Source: Paraglaciecola sp. 20A4
Lineage (GTDB): Bacteria; Pseudomonadota; Gammaproteobacteria; Enterobacterales; Alteromonadaceae
Direction: 5' to 3'
NCBI RefSeq assembly: GCF_011378905.1
Contig: NZ_WTPY01000001.1
Coordinates: forward strand, 546,628 to 610,627
DNA: 64,000 nt
Program-made: the position numbers and the translations under genes
In this document: piece after piece, positions 18,966 through 27,269 of the stretch
Layout of the letters: every line of letters starts with the position of its first letter
Numbering within the stretch: the first letter of the stretch is position 1
Notes under the pieces: model-generated
What the model was told of the DNA's origin: nothing
Seen by the model: the letters and a program-made list of their open reading frames with translations, nothing else
The model's database searches: none

Positions 18966-19700
18966 TTAGACAAGACCGCCGTTTGCTCGCAAAACTTGAC
19001 CGTTTATCCATGCGCCATCTGGGCCTACTAAGAACGCCACCGCGCTAGCAATGTCATCAGGAGTCGCCAATCGCTCTAGTGGGCTCATTTTAGCTAGGCG
19101 GTCGATTACGTCTTGTGACTTGCCAGTTAAAAACAAATCTGTCGCGGTGGGTCCTGGCGCGACAGAATTGACCGTGATGTCTTTCCCTCGTAACTCTTTA
19201 CTTAAAATGGCGCTGAGCGTTTCAACGGCTGATTTTGTGGCCGCATAAATGCCATAATTTTCTAATTTCAAGCCAACAACGCTGGTAGACAAGTTCACAA
19301 TACGCCCGCCGTTTGGCATCCGATTCGCTGCCTGCTTTAACGTATTGAATGTGCCTTTTAAGTTGACAGCGATTTGCTGATCAAAATCCTGTTCTTCACT
19401 TTGTGCCACTGGCGCATTTTTCATGATCCCTGCATTATTGATTAACACATTCACAGGGCCAAGCTCGCTCTCTATCGTGTCGAACATTTGTCTAACGTCA
19501 TCGCTGTTGGCGACATTACATTTGATAGTGAAAGTACGCCCCCCAGCATCTTTTAATTCAGCTGCCAATGCTTTTGCGGGTGCTGGATCTCTCGAGTAAT
19601 TGATAGCTACTGCAAAACCATCAGCTGATAATCTGCGCACTATCGCTGCGCCAATGCCTTTTGAACCACCTGTAACCAACGCTACTTTTTCAACGGACAT
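18966..19700 (-). CDS. Short-chain dehydrogenase/reductase (FabG-like)
   Basis: 244 aa, classical SDR. Cofactor motif TGGSKGIG (10-17), NNAG (88-91), active-site Ser at about 138-140, and Tyr152-x3-Lys156 (IYAATK). The Asn-Tyr-Ser/Arg region after strand 2 (AINYSRDP) suggests an NADP(H) preference, but this is not certain. Substrate unknown; it is likely an auxiliary oxidoreductase rather than the fatty-acid FabG, because no fab genes are near. Monocistronic. The ribosome site is weak on the minus strand (TTAGGAAGC before ATG). Confidence 0.9.
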   Translation of the reverse strand: MSVEKVALVTGGSKGIGAAIVRRLSADGFAVAINYSRDPAPAKALAAELKDAGGRTFTIKCNVANSDDVRQMFDTIESELGPVNVLINNAGIMKNAPVAQSEEQDFDQQIAVNLKGTFNTLKQAANRMPNGGRIVNLSTSVVGLKLENYGIYAATKSAVETLSAILSKELRGKDITVNSVAPGPTATDLFLTGKSQDVIDRLAKMSPLERLATPDDIASAVAFLVGPDGAWINGQVLRANGGLV

Positions 19701-20203
19701 AATTGCTTCCTAATTAAGAGATGAAAAGATAATTTAGCTTACAGGGTTTTGTGGTAAAAATGCCGCTTGGAAAATTACTCTTACAATTCCATCTTTCAAC
19801 ACTCGATGATATTAATTTGCCGTGTGTATGTTCGCGGACTTGGGAATAAGAGTCCGCTGTACATCCAAAACGTCGGCAAGTTTACAGGTAATATTTAGAG
19901 CACCGCTAGAGGTTGATGAATATGTTTTTCCGTATGTATTATTTTCCATTAGGCTTTGTTATTGGCAAGTTCCACGATGATTAAACCAAAATGTAGTTTG
20001 TTAGCCCAAGGGGTTGCTACGTATCGATTACGACCGATGGTTTGGGGCAATATCAAAAACACGGTGCGCAAATTACGAGTCGTAGAGGCCAGTAGAATAA
20101 CCCTCATACTAGCGGCCGTCTTCATTACGCTAAGTCAGTTGCAACTGACGTAGCGCACTATTTCGGTAACTGCTTGATGGCGATTACGTTGAATCAATAA
20201 ATA
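19701..20203. other. Intergenic region upstream of PEP-CTERM remnant
   Basis: About 500 bases with no gene I can support. A 65-codon frame (19956-20153) has a hydrophobic tail but no ribosome site. It might be debris of the protein whose C-terminal sorting signal survives at 20204-20404. Confidence 0.35.
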
Positions 20204-20404
20204 ATGGTCGCCATTTTCAAGCTCGACATAATTTACATCCTTGTTTTAGGCTCTCAAGATCAAAGTACGCCTACTGTTTTTGCTAATGGCATCACACCGA
20301 CTAGCGTAACCACAACCCCAGATGCGACCAATGTACCTGCCCCTGGGACGTTAGCTTTGCTCGCATTAGGTATATTTGGCGCAGTATTACGCCGCCGTAA
20401 ATAG
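20204..20404 (+). pseudogene. Truncated PEP-CTERM protein remnant
   Basis: 66 codons. The C-terminal 23 residues, VPAPGTLALLALGIFGAVLRRRK minus nothing, form a complete exosortase sorting signal: a VPAP motif, a hydrophobic helix and RRR. The residues before it (TPTSVTTTPDATN) look like a linker. No signal peptide with a cleavage site and no folded domain precede it. The rest of the gene therefore appears to be missing, which points to a deletion remnant. A terminator follows. The VPAP variant is the same as in the paralogues at 51.5-53.7 kb. It could alternatively be a very small exported peptide, which I think less likely. Confidence 0.6.
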
Positions 20405-20470
20405 CGCTTCGTTTTTATGATGGACAGCGGGCTATCGCTGAGGTTGTGATAGCAATGTTCGTCGATTAAA

Positions 20471-20506
20471 AGCAACCACTTAGGTAACTCAGCGGTTGCT
20501 TTTTTA
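20471..20506 (+). terminator. Terminator after PEP-CTERM remnant
   Basis: AGCAACC (20471-20477), a 16-base loop, GGTTGCT (20494-20500), then T6. Its survival supports a former gene upstream. Confidence 0.7.
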
Positions 20507-20591
20507 TTGCGTTTGATAAAATACAGCGCTGTAAATTTACGTCATGCTCGTTTACGCAATGTTCGAGCCACGATAAGACATGGCAGTCAGG

Positions 20592-21245
20592 TTATCCCTT
20601 TATATTTTTGGTCGGACTGCGCTCTGGAAGACGTCGTAGATTTAGATCGTAACCGTCTTTCATTACTTGTATACACGATAAAATCATTGAGACGGTAAGA
20701 TCTTCAATAGTTTTTTTATCCGTTACTTTACGGTTTAAACATTGCCCCGCTGCTTCTGGTAAACCAAACGAAATATCCACCGCTGGTATGGCTATCGACA
20801 TGGGAATACCAAACATATCTTTTAATATTTCAGCTAAATGATTAACCGCAATCTCCCGGCCATATTGAGTCGGCCCGCCCACTGAAGATAAGCTTGGGTC
20901 AGCCTGTAAACGGCTTATCAGTAAACCCTTTTCGTCTATATATTCTAGATAGGCATGGGTGACGCCACGAACTAATTGCTCAATCGTATTGGCTTCTTGA
21001 ATTGCTTTTTGTTGTGCCGCACGCAGAGATTTCATTTCACGGCGAAAAAGCTCCTGCAGCAACTCCGATATGCTAGGGAAATAGGAATAAACGGTGGACT
21101 TACTGATGTTCAGAGCCTTGCCTATGTGTTCGATACTGACGGCAAAAACCCCTTCTTGCGCAACAATTTTTGCACAGTACTGCAAAATTTCTTGCTCACG
21201 TTTTTCAGGAGATAAGCGCACTCTGGTTTTTTTCGGTTTAATCAT
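20592..21245 (-). CDS. TetR-family transcriptional regulator
   Basis: 217 aa. The N-terminal TetR HTH is at about residues 20-60, with recognition helix region ALNISKSTVYSYFPSISELLQEL. The C-terminal ligand domain is unremarkable. These are usually repressors released by a small molecule. It lies at the edge of the hydrolase/TonB/SDR/VOC/PQQ-dehydrogenase island and is the only regulator there, so it probably controls that island. The first ATG (21245) is used; Lys/Arg-rich residues 3-17 precede the HTH. Confidence 0.92.
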   Translation of the reverse strand: MIKPKKTRVRLSPEKREQEILQYCAKIVAQEGVFAVSIEHIGKALNISKSTVYSYFPSISELLQELFRREMKSLRAAQQKAIQEANTIEQLVRGVTHAYLEYIDEKGLLISRLQADPSLSSVGGPTQYGREIAVNHLAEILKDMFGIPMSIAIPAVDISFGLPEAAGQCLNRKVTDKKTIEDLTVSMILSCIQVMKDGYDLNLRRLPERSPTKNIKG

Positions 21246-21370
21246 AATGGGCTTCTATTGTATGCACTTCATTATCTGGATTATGCTGAATGGCGTTTGA
21301 TGACCACTCGATTATTTTGCAGCAAATGAAACATGGTAGCCTAATGTCTTTACCATGAGAAACAATCACC

Positions 21371-22339
21371 TTACTTACCTTGAATAAATTCTTGCATGTA
21401 CTTTATAACCTCTTCTGAGTGGTCGATAAAGGGGACATGGCTGTCGGTGTCGATCACTTTGATGGTTAAATTGTCTACGTAGTGGCCAACGGCATCAAAT
21501 GCGTCTTCTGTAAACGCAGGGTCCTCTTTAGAGCGAATCAATAAACTCGGCACGCTGATGCGCGCTGTTTCACTGGGCCAGTAATCAGCTTCTTGAATTT
21601 GGTCAAACGCTGGAATATTTGCTGAGTACCAATTGATGGCAGCCTGTGCAGCCCCTGGTTGCTCCCAAGCCGTCAAAAAAGCCTGTTTAAACCGGTCATC
21701 TACATGACCATTTTCATGTAACCGAGCTGCGCCTTTCCAAATTAAATCAGCGCCGCGAACGGCAAACATTAGCTTGGCCATCCAACCGTCCAATCGTTCA
21801 ATATATTGTGATCGCTCACGTTGTAACGCACTTTGGTCTAACACATTCAAGAAGGCATTCGGCGGTATGCCATTTATTACGATGAGTTTGCTGATTAATT
21901 CCGGGTGAGTTTGGCCTAGCGCCCACGCAACGCCGCCGCCCCAATCATGACCCACTAAAATCACCTTGTTATAAGGTGACAATTTGTGAATGAGTTGCTC
22001 AACATCACTCACCAGTTTTTCAATGTGGTAAGCGTCAACCTCCTCTGGTTTTTCTGAATAGCCGTAACCTCTGTTGTCGGGAGCGACGGCATGATATTGC
22101 TCACCAAATACGTCCAATAACTTAAACCACGACTCACCAAAGTAAGGAAAGCCATGCAAAAACAAGATCAGTTCGCCACTTCCTTTTTCTACATAGTGAA
22201 TCGTTAATTCATTGATTGATATGGTTTGTGAAGCAAAGCCTAAATGGCTTTTAGGTTGTGTCAGCTTATCAACATTTTGTTGTTTGGAGCAGCCAAACAA
22301 GGTCATTGCCAAGCAAATTAAACATAGATAATTTTTCAT
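21371..22339 (-). CDS. Alpha/beta hydrolase lipoprotein, epoxide-hydrolase/dehalogenase type
   Basis: 322 aa. A lipoprotein signal peptide ends in LFGC with Cys17, so it is membrane-anchored and periplasm-facing. The alpha/beta fold has oxyanion motif LFLHGFP (60-66). The nucleophile elbow is GHDWGG with Asp132 in place of Ser. The acid residue is near SKEDPAF, and the catalytic His is 301 (DTDSHVPF). An Asp nucleophile is typical of epoxide hydrolases and haloalkane/haloacetate dehalogenases, so the enzyme more likely opens epoxides or C-halogen bonds than esters. It is divergent from the TonB receptor at 22756 across a 416-base promoter region, suggesting shared control. A lipoprotein member of this class is unusual. 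Confidence 0.9.
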   Translation of the reverse strand: MKNYLCLICLAMTLFGCSKQQNVDKLTQPKSHLGFASQTISINELTIHYVEKGSGELILFLHGFPYFGESWFKLLDVFGEQYHAVAPDNRGYGYSEKPEEVDAYHIEKLVSDVEQLIHKLSPYNKVILVGHDWGGGVAWALGQTHPELISKLIVINGIPPNAFLNVLDQSALQRERSQYIERLDGWMAKLMFAVRGADLIWKGAARLHENGHVDDRFKQAFLTAWEQPGAAQAAINWYSANIPAFDQIQEADYWPSETARISVPSLLIRSKEDPAFTEDAFDAVGHYVDNLTIKVIDTDSHVPFIDHSEEVIKYMQEFIQGK

Positions 22340-22755
22340 ATGAATTCCTTATTGAACTTGTGTGTATTAAATAATTAGTTTTTTATTTGTAGTCTATTTT
22401 TACAGCGCGTTCACACAAGAATGCCGTCATATTACGTTTATTTTCCTTCCTGTAAAGATGTATGAAATTTAATAATACATTTTTGATCATTAAGGTTAAT
22501 ACCATAATTCCAGATGTTTATTGCTGTGTATATCATTTTAATTAATTGATAATTAAGCTTTTAATCTAATCGCATCTATTTTGTTTTATGGGCTATTTGG
22601 AATGTCCTAGTTACTTAATTGTTAAATTAATGTTGACTAATGTATCTATGTTCAATAGCTTGTTTGCATAGTTTTACAAATTACTCCACTTATTGCGGTA
22701 TTGGCCGTTTGCTTGTCGCTAGATGTGGAAATGTTTACTTTCGGGGGAATAAAAC
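22340..22755. promoter_or_regulatory. Divergent promoter region of the catabolic island
   Basis: AT-rich region between the minus-strand hydrolase and the plus-strand TonB receptor. It holds TTAATTA-ATTGA-TAATTAA (22538-22556), a perfect inverted repeat that could be the TetR operator. The assignment is speculative because AT-rich DNA gives such repeats by chance. Confidence 0.35.
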
Positions 22756-25206
22756 ATGACTAGTCACACAGTTAAATGCCTAAAGCGTTACAAAATATCC
22801 ACTGCGGTCGCGAGTATTATTGCTACTGCGCTTATGATGCCTACAGCAGGCGCACAACAAGCCATCACTGGCGACAAAGAAGATGACGTAGAGCGTATTT
22901 TTGTTACTGCATCTAAGCGACCACTTACTTTGCAAGATACGCCTATTGCGGTGTCGGTCACGAGTGCGGTGGATATCGAGCAATCCAAAATATTTGATGT
23001 TTTAGATTTGCAGACATTAGTGCCTTCTTTGAAGGTCAGCCAAACCACCCTTACAGCAGCTACCAGTTTCAGTATTCGAGGTTTCGGCAGTGATTCAGGC
23101 ATTGGCACGGAGCCATCAGTCGGGGTGTTTATCGACGGCGTTTTTCGCTCAAGAGCGGGTGGGGCGATATCGGATTTACCACGATTGGAACGAGTAGAAG
23201 TACTCAGCGGGCCGCAAAGCACGCTGTTCGGTAAAAATGCGTCAGCCGGTGTGGTAAGTGTAGTGACATCTGCGCCCTCATTTGCCACAGAAGGTAAGGT
23301 GGAAGCAACGCTGGGTAACTACAATCAGCGCATTGTTAAAGGTTACGTCACCGGTGGCGTGAGCGATGAGGTAGCACTAAGTTTTTCCGCGGGTATCAAT
23401 AAAAGAGACGGCTATACCACGTCTTTGCAAGATGGCGTGCCTGACCAAGATGATAGAAACCGCTGGAACTTGCGTGGCCAAGCGCTTTGGGAGCCAACAC
23501 CTGACGTCACCCTTAGAGTGATTGCTGACTACAGCGAAATAGACGAGATTTGTTGCTCTAGTCCAAATGTGATCAGCGGCCCTGTTAACGGCATTGTGAT
23601 GGCGTTAGGAGGGGCAGTATTAGACGATTCAAACCCCTTTGCTAGGGAGTCAGTGTTAATTAAAGCACCGACCAATGAGGTCGAGGACGGAGGGCTGTCG
23701 TTGCACCTTGATGTGAACTTTGACGGATTCTCACTAACATCCATTACCGCTTATCGCATGAACGATCTTGTCGCATCAAATCCTGTTGGTAGCACTGCGA
23801 TTGACACGTCAACATCAGTTAGAGATATTGAATTTCGAGCATTTAGCCAAGAGTTACGTTTAACATCGACGGGTGATGGGCCATTGAGTTGGATTGCCGG
23901 CGGCTTCTTTTTTGACGAGGAAATCACATCGACCGACGCATTGGAATACGGCCCGGACCTAAGACCTTACGTTAACATTCTTACTGGCGGCGCTTTGGTG
24001 GGTGTTGAAAGTGCTTTGGGTCTTCCCGCGGGGACTTTCTACCCAGATGGTATTGCAGTGGCCTACGCTGAAGGACAAGACAACACTGATTACTCGTTCT
24101 TTGCATCAGCTGACTACCAGCTAACTGACGCACTGACTCTGACGGGGGGCTTAAACTACACCAACGATAAAAAAGACGCTTACGTCAGAGAAACGGCGAA
24201 TGAAGATGTGTTCTCGTCGATTAATTTTAATACCCTAGCGGGCGGCGCGTTTGCAGGCTTAAGTGCCGCTCAGTTTAGGGCGCCCATCGTCAGTTTTCCT
24301 AACTCAATTGAAAATGGTAAGTCCGATGACAGTGACACCACTTATCTGGTTCGTTTAGCTTACAAGTGGAACGACAATTACAACTTCTACGTTAGCCAAG
24401 CGACAGGGTTCAAATCATCATCCTGGGATTTAACCAATTTTTCTCGCCCGGCCAGCTCACTTGCTTCGGCTTTAAATGCATCGGGTGAAAACTCGTCTAA
24501 CCCTATGTATGGATCACGGTTATCTACTCCCGAGTATTCCACCGTGACCGAGGTGGGTGTGAAGGTTTGGTATCGGGAATTCCAGGCCAATCTGGCCATT
24601 TTCGACCAGTCATTAGACGACTTTCAGGTCAGAAGTTTTGACGGTATTGATTTATTCCAAGCGAATGCCGGTAAAACGTCAGTCGATGGATTCGAATTTG
24701 ATGTGCGCTATTCGCCGAGTAAGAATTGGGCGTTTACTTTGGCAGGCACTTATTTGGATCCCATTTACGATGAATTTAAAAATGCCCCTCCTGGACCGAA
24801 TTCACCACAAGATGAATTTGGTAATCGCTTACCAGAAGATTTATCGGGCACTAGGCCGTTAAATATCCACGACAAGAGCCTAGTGGCGGGCATCGTATAC
24901 AACACCTCATTTGATGCAGGAGATCTTTATATTCGTGCTGATTACTCATATGAGAGCGCATTGGTGTTTGCCCCAGCTGGCAGCATCACCACGGATAACC
25001 CAGATTTAACCCGTCAGGTAAATAATCTCGGTATGAGTGCAGGCATGCATTTTAATAACGATATCAGCGTGCAGTTGTGGGCGCGAAACTTAACCGATGA
25101 CGAGAACTTATTAAGTGTTTACGGCCAGGCAGGTCAGGCAGGCACGGTAGGGGCGTTTATCAATCAACCTCGCACATATGGTGTCAGCGTGGCTTACACA
25201 TTTTAA
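22756..25206 (+). CDS. TonB-dependent outer-membrane receptor of the catabolic island
   Basis: 816 aa. Signal peptide about 1-33 (ending AGAQQ), TonB box/plug start ERIFVTASKRPLTLQDTP (about 46-63), and plug motif RVEVLSGPQSTLFGKNASAG. The barrel ends in YGVSVAYTF with terminal Phe. GGGGGA lies six to seven bases before ATG 22756. It starts a plus-strand run of receptor, SDR, VOC lipoprotein and PQQ dehydrogenase with gaps of 92, 57 and 96 bases. The ligand is unknown but is presumably the substrate processed by the neighbouring enzymes, an alcohol- or epoxide-bearing organic compound. No STN domain, so it is not a FecA-type transducer. Confidence 0.95.
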   Translation: MTSHTVKCLKRYKISTAVASIIATALMMPTAGAQQAITGDKEDDVERIFVTASKRPLTLQDTPIAVSVTSAVDIEQSKIFDVLDLQTLVPSLKVSQTTLTAATSFSIRGFGSDSGIGTEPSVGVFIDGVFRSRAGGAISDLPRLERVEVLSGPQSTLFGKNASAGVVSVVTSAPSFATEGKVEATLGNYNQRIVKGYVTGGVSDEVALSFSAGINKRDGYTTSLQDGVPDQDDRNRWNLRGQALWEPTPDVTLRVIADYSEIDEICCSSPNVISGPVNGIVMALGGAVLDDSNPFARESVLIKAPTNEVEDGGLSLHLDVNFDGFSLTSITAYRMNDLVASNPVGSTAIDTSTSVRDIEFRAFSQELRLTSTGDGPLSWIAGGFFFDEEITSTDALEYGPDLRPYVNILTGGALVGVESALGLPAGTFYPDGIAVAYAEGQDNTDYSFFASADYQLTDALTLTGGLNYTNDKKDAYVRETANEDVFSSINFNTLAGGAFAGLSAAQFRAPIVSFPNSIENGKSDDSDTTYLVRLAYKWNDNYNFYVSQATGFKSSSWDLTNFSRPASSLASALNASGENSSNPMYGSRLSTPEYSTVTEVGVKVWYREFQANLAIFDQSLDDFQVRSFDGIDLFQANAGKTSVDGFEFDVRYSPSKNWAFTLAGTYLDPIYDEFKNAPPGPNSPQDEFGNRLPEDLSGTRPLNIHDKSLVAGIVYNTSFDAGDLYIRADYSYESALVFAPAGSITTDNPDLTRQVNNLGMSAGMHFNNDISVQLWARNLTDDENLLSVYGQAGQAGTVGAFINQPRTYGVSVAYTF

Positions 25207-25298
25207 TGCTAGGCATTTCCCCATAACGCAGGGCTAGGTCTTGTTTTTTACGCTGAACATTCTCGTTTGATAACGATACTACACATTAAGGATACAAA

Positions 25299-26066
25299 AT
25301 GAATTTGAATATGCAGGGCTTAAGAGCCATCGTCACCGGCGGAAGCCGAGGGATTGGCAAAGCGGTCATGGGCAATTTTTTAGCTGAAGATATGCGCTTA
25401 GCAACTTGCGCTCGAGGCAGCGTTGCCCTTGATGCGGCGGCAGAAGACTGGGCGAAAAGTACCCATCCTGTATTCGCCAAACCGCTGGACGTGACAGATA
25501 TTTCAGCCTATGAAGCGTGGTTTACTGAAGCGCTTGCGCACCTTGGCGGACTAGACGTGTTGGTCAGTAACGTTAGCACCCTAGAAACCCAAGAGGGCAT
25601 CGATCGCTGGAAGAATCGATTTGAAGTAGACTTAATGCAGCATATTCGGTTAACCGAACTGGCGCTGCCGTATCTTAAAAAAAGTGCGTCGCCGTCTATT
25701 GTGTATGTGGCCTCTATTGCGTCGGTTATGACTAATAACTCGCCTGCTGAATTGGAGTATGGTTCGATAAAAGCGGCTTTAACCTCATATGCGATGAAAC
25801 TTGCCAATCAAGTGGGGCAATTCAATATTCGAGTCAACGTGGTATCTCCTGGGCCTATTGTGCATAAAAATGGTCACTGGGACGTGATGAAAAGCAAGCA
25901 GCCGGAGTTTTATGACAAAGTCGCGTCATTATCAGCGTTTAATCGCCTAGGCACCCCCGAAGAAGTGGCTAACCCGATCACGTTTTTATCTAGCCCCGCG
26001 GCATCACACATTACCGGTACTAACTTACGGGTCGATGGCGGAACGGTCAAAACGGTGAATTTTTAA
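25299..26066 (+). CDS. Short-chain dehydrogenase/reductase
   Basis: 255 aa. Cofactor motif TGGSRGIG (13-20), active-site Ser about 139-142 (VASIAS), Tyr154-x3-Lys158 (YGSIKAA). The usual NNAG motif is replaced by SNVS (90-93), which is unusual since that Asn normally helps the proton relay. Preceded by AAGGA nine bases before ATG. It is the second gene of the island and probably oxidises or reduces a hydroxyl/keto group of the imported compound in the cytoplasm. The Cys-Ala-Arg after strand 2 favours NADP(H). Co-transcription with the receptor is inferred from strand and spacing. Confidence 0.9.
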   Translation: MNLNMQGLRAIVTGGSRGIGKAVMGNFLAEDMRLATCARGSVALDAAAEDWAKSTHPVFAKPLDVTDISAYEAWFTEALAHLGGLDVLVSNVSTLETQEGIDRWKNRFEVDLMQHIRLTELALPYLKKSASPSIVYVASIASVMTNNSPAELEYGSIKAALTSYAMKLANQVGQFNIRVNVVSPGPIVHKNGHWDVMKSKQPEFYDKVASLSAFNRLGTPEEVANPITFLSSPAASHITGTNLRVDGGTVKTVNF

Positions 26067-26123
26067 CGCTTTTCCATGCTGTACATACTTCAAGCAAGTT
26101 GCGTTTTTTATAAGGAGAAAACG

Positions 26124-27173
26124 ATGCGTCACTATTTAATAGGTTTGTTAAGTCTTTTATTACTAAGCGGTTGCTCGTGGTTTATTTCACCGCCGAGTCG
26201 AGTCGATAACCCCGTAATAGAGGGAGTTAATTACGTGGGCATAACAGTGACTAATCTTGAGCAAACGGAACAACTTTACCGTGACGCTACCGAGGTTGAG
26301 CTCATCGAAACGGATAAACTAAGTAACAACACTCTTATTAATGCGGTAGCTCAGCGCTCTGGTGTCAGTGTTAACACCAAACTTTTAAGGGGGGTAAACG
26401 CTCAGTTGCTCTTAATGCAATTTGATAAGACCTCTGAAAAAGCCAAAGCCAGTAGTTTCGTCGATGCCAACGGCCCGGGTATGGCGCATCTGGCTTTTCA
26501 GGTCATCGACACTACTCAGACCTACCAGAAAATTCTGGCTGGTGGTGCAAGTTATATTGGTAGCAAAGACATGATGACAAACCCTAAAACGCACGTCTCT
26601 TACGCTTATGTGCGCGACCCTGACAACATCATATTAGAAATTGAGCACGTTAATATAAAACCATTGAACTTGCCTAAGCCACCGAAAAATGAGCGCCGAA
26701 TTCGGCATATATCACTGGCTACCGGGGATATGGATCGCTTGGTTGATTTTTACTCATTCTTGTTAGAAACCGAAAACCCCCGTCGTGCTGGTCAGTATTT
26801 ACATAATGAGGGTGAGTTCGTTGATAACGTTTCCGGATTAAAAGACAGTGAAATTGAAATGGCTTGGTTCCAAGTGAGAAACCTAGAGCTAGAGATTATT
26901 CAATACCATAACCCTGTACCTATGGTCTTGGACTCGCCCAGACCTATTGATGCCACCGGCTTCAACATGATTATGTTTGATGTGACTAATTTAGAAAGTG
27001 CTCAGCAAATGTTACTTGATGCAGGAGGCAGCGTAGTAACAAAAACGCAGCTGTTTAATGGCGGAAACACCTTTTTCGGGCGTGACCCCGACGGCAATTT
27101 ACTCGGCTTTCAGACGTTGGCAGCCCAATCGCCTTTTTCAGCCAAAAACTTTAAAAACAACGGTGTCGAATAA
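26124..27173 (+). CDS. Two-domain VOC (glyoxalase/dioxygenase-fold) lipoprotein
   Basis: 349 aa. The start is set by AAGGAG seven bases before ATG 26124; upstream in-frame codons to 26076 are rejected. A lipoprotein signal peptide ends in LSGC (Cys17). Two vicinal-oxygen-chelate modules follow: residues about 34-190 (NYVGITVTNLEQTEQLY ... HLAFQVID ... NIILEIEHV) and about 200-340 (RHISLATGDMDRLVDFYSFLLE ... LEIIQYHNP ... FFGRDPDGNLLGFQ). The His and Glu positions expected for metal binding are only partly present: the first module starts with Asn in place of His. VOC enzymes include glyoxalases, extradiol dioxygenases and epimerases, all normally cytoplasmic. An anchored, exported one within an uptake operon is notable. 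The reaction is unknown. Confidence 0.85.
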   Translation: MRHYLIGLLSLLLLSGCSWFISPPSRVDNPVIEGVNYVGITVTNLEQTEQLYRDATEVELIETDKLSNNTLINAVAQRSGVSVNTKLLRGVNAQLLLMQFDKTSEKAKASSFVDANGPGMAHLAFQVIDTTQTYQKILAGGASYIGSKDMMTNPKTHVSYAYVRDPDNIILEIEHVNIKPLNLPKPPKNERRIRHISLATGDMDRLVDFYSFLLETENPRRAGQYLHNEGEFVDNVSGLKDSEIEMAWFQVRNLELEIIQYHNPVPMVLDSPRPIDATGFNMIMFDVTNLESAQQMLLDAGGSVVTKTQLFNGGNTFFGRDPDGNLLGFQTLAAQSPFSAKNFKNNGVE

Positions 27174-27269
27174 TAAAAACACACGATGTGCTTAGTGAGC
27201 GCGTAATGCGAATTAAGCACGGTTCTCCCCTTTTTCGGCGAAGTATCGCCCCTTGGAGCCTTCAATTTC

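Noticed and set aside
19956..20153. Possible 65-aa gene with hydrophobic end
   Set aside because: No ribosome site and no recognisable domain; could at most be debris of the PEP-CTERM remnant.
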